A model generated the notes under the pieces. It saw only the letters and a program-made list of their open reading frames with translations. It was not told the origin of the DNA and ran no database searches. From positions 1 through 10,253 of the forward strand of contig JAKASH010000055.1 in the NCBI GenBank assembly GCA_021828225.1: DNA of 10,253 nucleotides, given 5' to 3'. Source of the stretch: Acidobacteriota bacterium. GTDB taxonomy: Bacteria; Acidobacteriota; Terriglobia; UBA7540. Below, piece by piece: positions 7,436 through 10,253 of this stretch (positions are counted from its first letter, which is position 1; every line of letters begins with the position of its first letter). A program made the position numbers and the translations under genes.

Positions 7436-8619
7436 AAGCTGTTAAAGCTATTATTGCGGGCACTGTTTATACGCCGGCTGAAGAAATGCACGATGCAGTA
7501 ATCTTGATTGAGGGTCATCGCATTGCGAAGGTCGGTCATCGTAATCAAGTGAAAATTCCCCCCGGTGCGACGGTCGTTGACAATCAAGACCGCATCGTTG
7601 TCCCAGGCTTCATCGACGTTCATATTCATGGCGCCGTCGGTTACGATCTGATGGAAGCTACTCCCGAAGCTGCAGCGGCCGTGGGGAAGTATCTGGCTCG
7701 ACACGGAACAACTTCCTATGCCGCCACCACGGTGGCAGCCAGCCTTGAAAGGACCCTGAATGCAGCCAGGGGGCTAAGTCAAATCATTCGGACGTCAAGC
7801 AGTTCCCACGTCGTTCCTGACAAGATTACTGGGGCACAGCCGGTGTGCATTCACTTTGAAGGACCTTTCCTGAATGTCAAAAAGCGAGGCGCGCACCCTG
7901 CATCGCAAATTCAGAAGCCTTCAACCGAATTGCTGGCCAAATTCCTTGACGCCGCGTCCGGCACGGCGCGTATCCTGACCCTGGCGCCGGAGCTCGAAGG
8001 TGCGCTCACCGTTTTAGAGTATGCTCGGAATAAAGGACTGAAAGTGGGCATTGGGCACTCCAACGCAACCTATGAGCAAGCCCAAAGCGCCATCGACGCC
8101 GGAGCAACCCATGCGGTTCACTGCTTTAACGCCATGCGTCCTTTCATGCATCGCGACACAGGGATCGTCGGAGCCGTCCTTACTGACAACCGGGTTAGCG
8201 CGGAGTTGATCTGCGACGGGATTCATGTGGAGCCCACCGCCATCCGCCTGCTTGTAAGATCAAAAGGAGTCGACCGATTGGTTTTGGTCAGTGATAGTGT
8301 GAGTGGGGCAGGAATGCCGGACGGTAACTATCGTCTGGGCAACTTTACAGTGCATGTTGCTGGAGGTGTGTGCCGGACCGTCGAGGGCAACCTGGCGGGA
8401 AGTACGATCACGCTCGACGCCGCCTTGCGCAACCTCTCCGCCTACACAGGCCTGAGTTACAAGCAGTGCCTACCCTGCGTTACGGCCAATCCTGCCAGGA
8501 TTCTTGGCCTCGAAAAACAGAAAGGCGTCATTGCTCCCCGAGCCGACGCTGACTTGGCGATCCTTGACCAGGGATTTTATGTGACCCAAACGTACGTCCA
8601 AGGCCGGCCCGTTCTTTAG
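7432..8619 (+). CDS. nagA: N-acetylglucosamine-6-phosphate deacetylase
   Basis: This cytoplasmic metal-dependent amidohydrolase converts GlcNAc-6-P, the product of MurQ, to GlcN-6-P and acetate. The 395 residues carry all landmarks. These are PGFIDVHIHG with H64-x-H66, the metal ligand Glu143 in HFEGPF, GAHP (153-156), and His209 in IGHSNAT. His230 is in HCFNAMRP, DGIHVEP is at 262-268, and catalytic Asp288 is in VSDSVSGAG. The HxH pair, which E. coli NagA lacks, suggests a two-metal site as in Bacillus-type enzymes. The start ATG overlaps the murQ stop (ATGA at 7432-7435), and a G-rich ribosome site (7422-7429) lies within the end of murQ, so translation is probably coupled. The murA start follows 34 bases after the stop. 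No nagB deaminase is seen, so GlcN-6-P could go to UDP-GlcNAc as well as to glycolysis. Confidence 0.97.
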   Translation: MKAVKAIIAGTVYTPAEEMHDAVILIEGHRIAKVGHRNQVKIPPGATVVDNQDRIVVPGFIDVHIHGAVGYDLMEATPEAAAAVGKYLARHGTTSYAATTVAASLERTLNAARGLSQIIRTSSSSHVVPDKITGAQPVCIHFEGPFLNVKKRGAHPASQIQKPSTELLAKFLDAASGTARILTLAPELEGALTVLEYARNKGLKVGIGHSNATYEQAQSAIDAGATHAVHCFNAMRPFMHRDTGIVGAVLTDNRVSAELICDGIHVEPTAIRLLVRSKGVDRLVLVSDSVSGAGMPDGNYRLGNFTVHVAGGVCRTVEGNLAGSTITLDAALRNLSAYTGLSYKQCLPCVTANPARILGLEKQKGVIAPRADADLAILDQGFYVTQTYVQGRPVL

Positions 8620-8653
8620 ACTTGAACGGTCTTGAGTCCCCAGCGATGCGACT

Positions 8654-9922
8654 ATGGATAAATTCTTAATTACAGGTGGGTGCCCCCTTGAGGGTCGCGT
8701 AACCATTAGCGGCGCCAAGAATGCCGCTCTCCCGGCCATGGCAGCTGCTCTTTTGACGCCGGAGCGGGTTGTCCTGCGTAACGTACCGCGAGTGCGAGAT
8801 ATCGGGACAATGCGCAGTCTGCTCGATGAACTGGGCGTCGATTCGTCCGTTACACACGAGGAATCCGGCAATCGACTTGAAATAGAAACACCCAAGCTGC
8901 TGAATCCTATGGCGCCCTACGAACTTGTAAAGCAGATGCGCGCCTCAATCCTGGTTCTGGGACCGCTGGTAGCACGATTCGGACATGCCCGCGTCTCTTT
9001 GCCGGGCGGGTGTGCCATCGGGGCACGCCCCGTTAACCTTCACATTAAGGGGCTTGAAAAACTGGGCGCCTCCATTCAAATTGAACACGGCTACATCGAG
9101 GCACGGGCGGAGAGACTCAAAGGCGCTGTTTTCACATTCGATGTCGTTTCTGTAACCGGAACGGAGAACTTGATGATGGCCGCTGTGCTTGCTGAAGGCG
9201 AAACAGTACTGGAAAATGCAGCACGGGAGCCGGAGATCACTAACCTTGCTGAATTATTGATTAGGATGGGGGCAAGAATCGAAGGAGCCGGAAGCGATAC
9301 GATTCGCATTCACGGAGTGAGCCAATTGCACGGCACTGACCACACCATTATTCCTGACCGTATTGAGGCCGGAACCTTTCTGGTTGCTGCCGTCATTACC
9401 GGAGGCCACCTTGTGCTTGACCATGTGAATCCTCTGCACCTTACAGCCATCACTAACAAGCTCTCCGAGGCAGGGGCACGAATTCGCGAAGTCGGACCAT
9501 GCGAATTAGAGGCCTTGGCTGGAGAAAGCATCCGATCGATTGACGTTACAACGAAAGAATATCCGGGCTTCGCGACCGACATGCAGGCTCAATATATGGC
9601 CCTGATGACCCAGGCGAAGGGTTCTGCCGTAATCACTGAAACAATCTTCGAGAATCGCTTCTTGCATGCCTTGGAATTGATGCGCATGGGGGCCGATATC
9701 GTGGTAGATGGCCGCCGAGCAGTGGTGCGCGGCAAGACGCCTTTGAGTGGAGCGAAGGTGCAAGCCTCCGACTTGCGCGCCAGCGCGTCCCTGGTCCTCG
9801 CTGGGCTTACCGCACAGGGTGAAACACTGATCGATCGCGTTTACCACATCGATCGTGGCTATGAGCGAATTGAGGAAAAATTGATCCGGCTTGGCGCTAC
9901 AATCCAACGCGTTTATGAATAG
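8654..9922 (+). CDS. murA: UDP-N-acetylglucosamine 1-carboxyvinyltransferase
   Basis: MurA transfers enolpyruvate from PEP to UDP-GlcNAc, the first committed step of peptidoglycan precursor synthesis, in the cytoplasm. The 422-residue length is normal for the family. Visible landmarks are SGAKNAALP with Lys22 and Asn23, and KQMRAS with Arg96. The catalytic loop LPGGCAIGARPVNLH holds Cys120 (E. coli Cys115), so the enzyme should be of the fosfomycin-sensitive type. FATDMQAQ holds Asp309 (E. coli Asp305), and DLRASASLVLAGL and HIDRGYERI close the second domain. It lies 34 bases after nagA on the same strand with only a weak ribosome site, so it is probably part of the same transcript. It is not part of MurNAc breakdown, but its substrate pool is fed by the salvage route encoded just upstream. 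Confidence 0.98.
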   Translation: MDKFLITGGCPLEGRVTISGAKNAALPAMAAALLTPERVVLRNVPRVRDIGTMRSLLDELGVDSSVTHEESGNRLEIETPKLLNPMAPYELVKQMRASILVLGPLVARFGHARVSLPGGCAIGARPVNLHIKGLEKLGASIQIEHGYIEARAERLKGAVFTFDVVSVTGTENLMMAAVLAEGETVLENAAREPEITNLAELLIRMGARIEGAGSDTIRIHGVSQLHGTDHTIIPDRIEAGTFLVAAVITGGHLVLDHVNPLHLTAITNKLSEAGARIREVGPCELEALAGESIRSIDVTTKEYPGFATDMQAQYMALMTQAKGSAVITETIFENRFLHALELMRMGADIVVDGRRAVVRGKTPLSGAKVQASDLRASASLVLAGLTAQGETLIDRVYHIDRGYERIEEKLIRLGATIQRVYE

Positions 9923-10121
9923 CCTACTGAATTACGCCTCGCATTGAACCATATCCACAGATCTTCAGTGGACTCAAGCGGCCGATGCTTCTCACTCTCT
10001 CAAAATAAGGGAAGGTTGGATCAACTCGTGCGATAAAACACTACCCGCAGAACCCTGGAATCAGCTTACGGGTACTAGGTACTAAAACTAATATGCAGGA
10101 AGGCACATTGCTCTGCCACAC

Positions 10122-10157
10122 AAAAAACGGGCGACAGCTGTTAGCAGCCATCGCCCG
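10122..10157 (-). terminator. Rho-independent terminator for the minus-strand gene to the right
   Basis: CGGGCGA (10128-10134) and TCGCCCG (10151-10157) pair perfectly. Inside them GCTG and CAGC pair around a TTAG loop, separated from the outer stem by a small CA/CA internal loop. Read on the minus strand the hairpin is followed at once by six T residues (the A run 10122-10127). It sits about 34 bases after the stop of the partial minus-strand gene. On the plus strand the tail is only CCTTTCTT, so termination of the murA transcript there would be weak. Confidence 0.78.
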
Positions 10158-10191
10158 CCTTTCTTGCATTTAACCTTTGCCTGCTCTCAGA

Positions 10192-10253
10192 TTACGGGCA
10201 GGTATAACCAGCCGGCGGTACGTATGGACTCGGCGTCGCGGGATTCTCAGTTG
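10192..10253 (-). CDS. C-terminal end of an unidentified gene (partial)
   Basis: On the minus strand the last 19 codons read TENPATPSPYVPPAGYTCP before TAA (10194-10192). The Pro/Thr-rich, low-complexity ending resembles the tail of an exported protein and is followed by a strong terminator at the right distance. That placement is the main reason to accept it. Another minus frame is also open across this short stretch, but it reads as an Arg-rich string. No function can be given. Confidence 0.45.
   Translation of the reverse strand, partial: TENPATPSPYVPPAGYTCP

Noticed and set aside
9954..9972. TCCAC/GTGGA hairpin shortly after murA as a terminator
   Set aside because: The stem is only five pairs plus two after a mismatch and it has no T tract, so it is not a convincing terminator.
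10071..10084. GGTACTA repeated twice in tandem
   Set aside because: Two 7-base copies are within chance expectation and have no associated element.
9923..10121. Non-coding stretch between murA and the terminator
   Set aside because: I looked for a tRNA, small RNA, ORF and mobile-element end and saw no convincing one.

Overview
The window looks like a chromosomal segment from a Gram-negative soil-type bacterium. Acidobacteriota is my best guess, from the mix of families: sodium:solute symporters, a secreted NamZ-type enzyme, and a MurQ-NagA-MurA row. That placement is inference from protein style and not from a marker gene. Coding density is ordinary and I see no phage genes, integrase, IS element, CRISPR array or RNA gene.

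Layout: the first 86 bases hold the tail of a plus-strand gene. An intact sodium:solute symporter (223-1689) follows, then a doubtful 42-codon Cys-rich ORF (1703-1831) and a membrane-anchored phospholipase D-like protein with one HKD motif (1917-2504). Two minus-strand genes come next: a small secreted protein of unknown function (2552-3115) and a large secreted fusion enzyme (3226-5625). To its right, divergently oriented, lies the wreck of a second sodium:solute symporter (5743-6368), broken by stops, a frameshift and loss of its middle. A plus-strand run murQ-nagA-murA (6473-9922) follows. A strong minus-strand terminator (10122-10157) and the last codons of a minus-strand gene (10192-10253) close the window.

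The theme is peptidoglycan salvage. The fusion enzyme joins an AmiE/YbbE-like serine hydrolase domain to a NamZ (DUF1343, GH171) exo-N-acetylmuramidase domain. It would act outside the cytoplasmic membrane to strip peptides from MurNAc and release MurNAc from glycan ends. A symporter could import the sugar. After phosphorylation by a kinase not present here, MurQ would remove the lactyl ether to give GlcNAc-6-P and NagA would deacetylate it to GlcN-6-P. MurA then starts new precursor synthesis from UDP-GlcNAc, so degradation, re-entry and re-use are encoded side by side. The fusion architecture and the ruined transporter placed exactly between the enzyme and murQ are the most interesting points.
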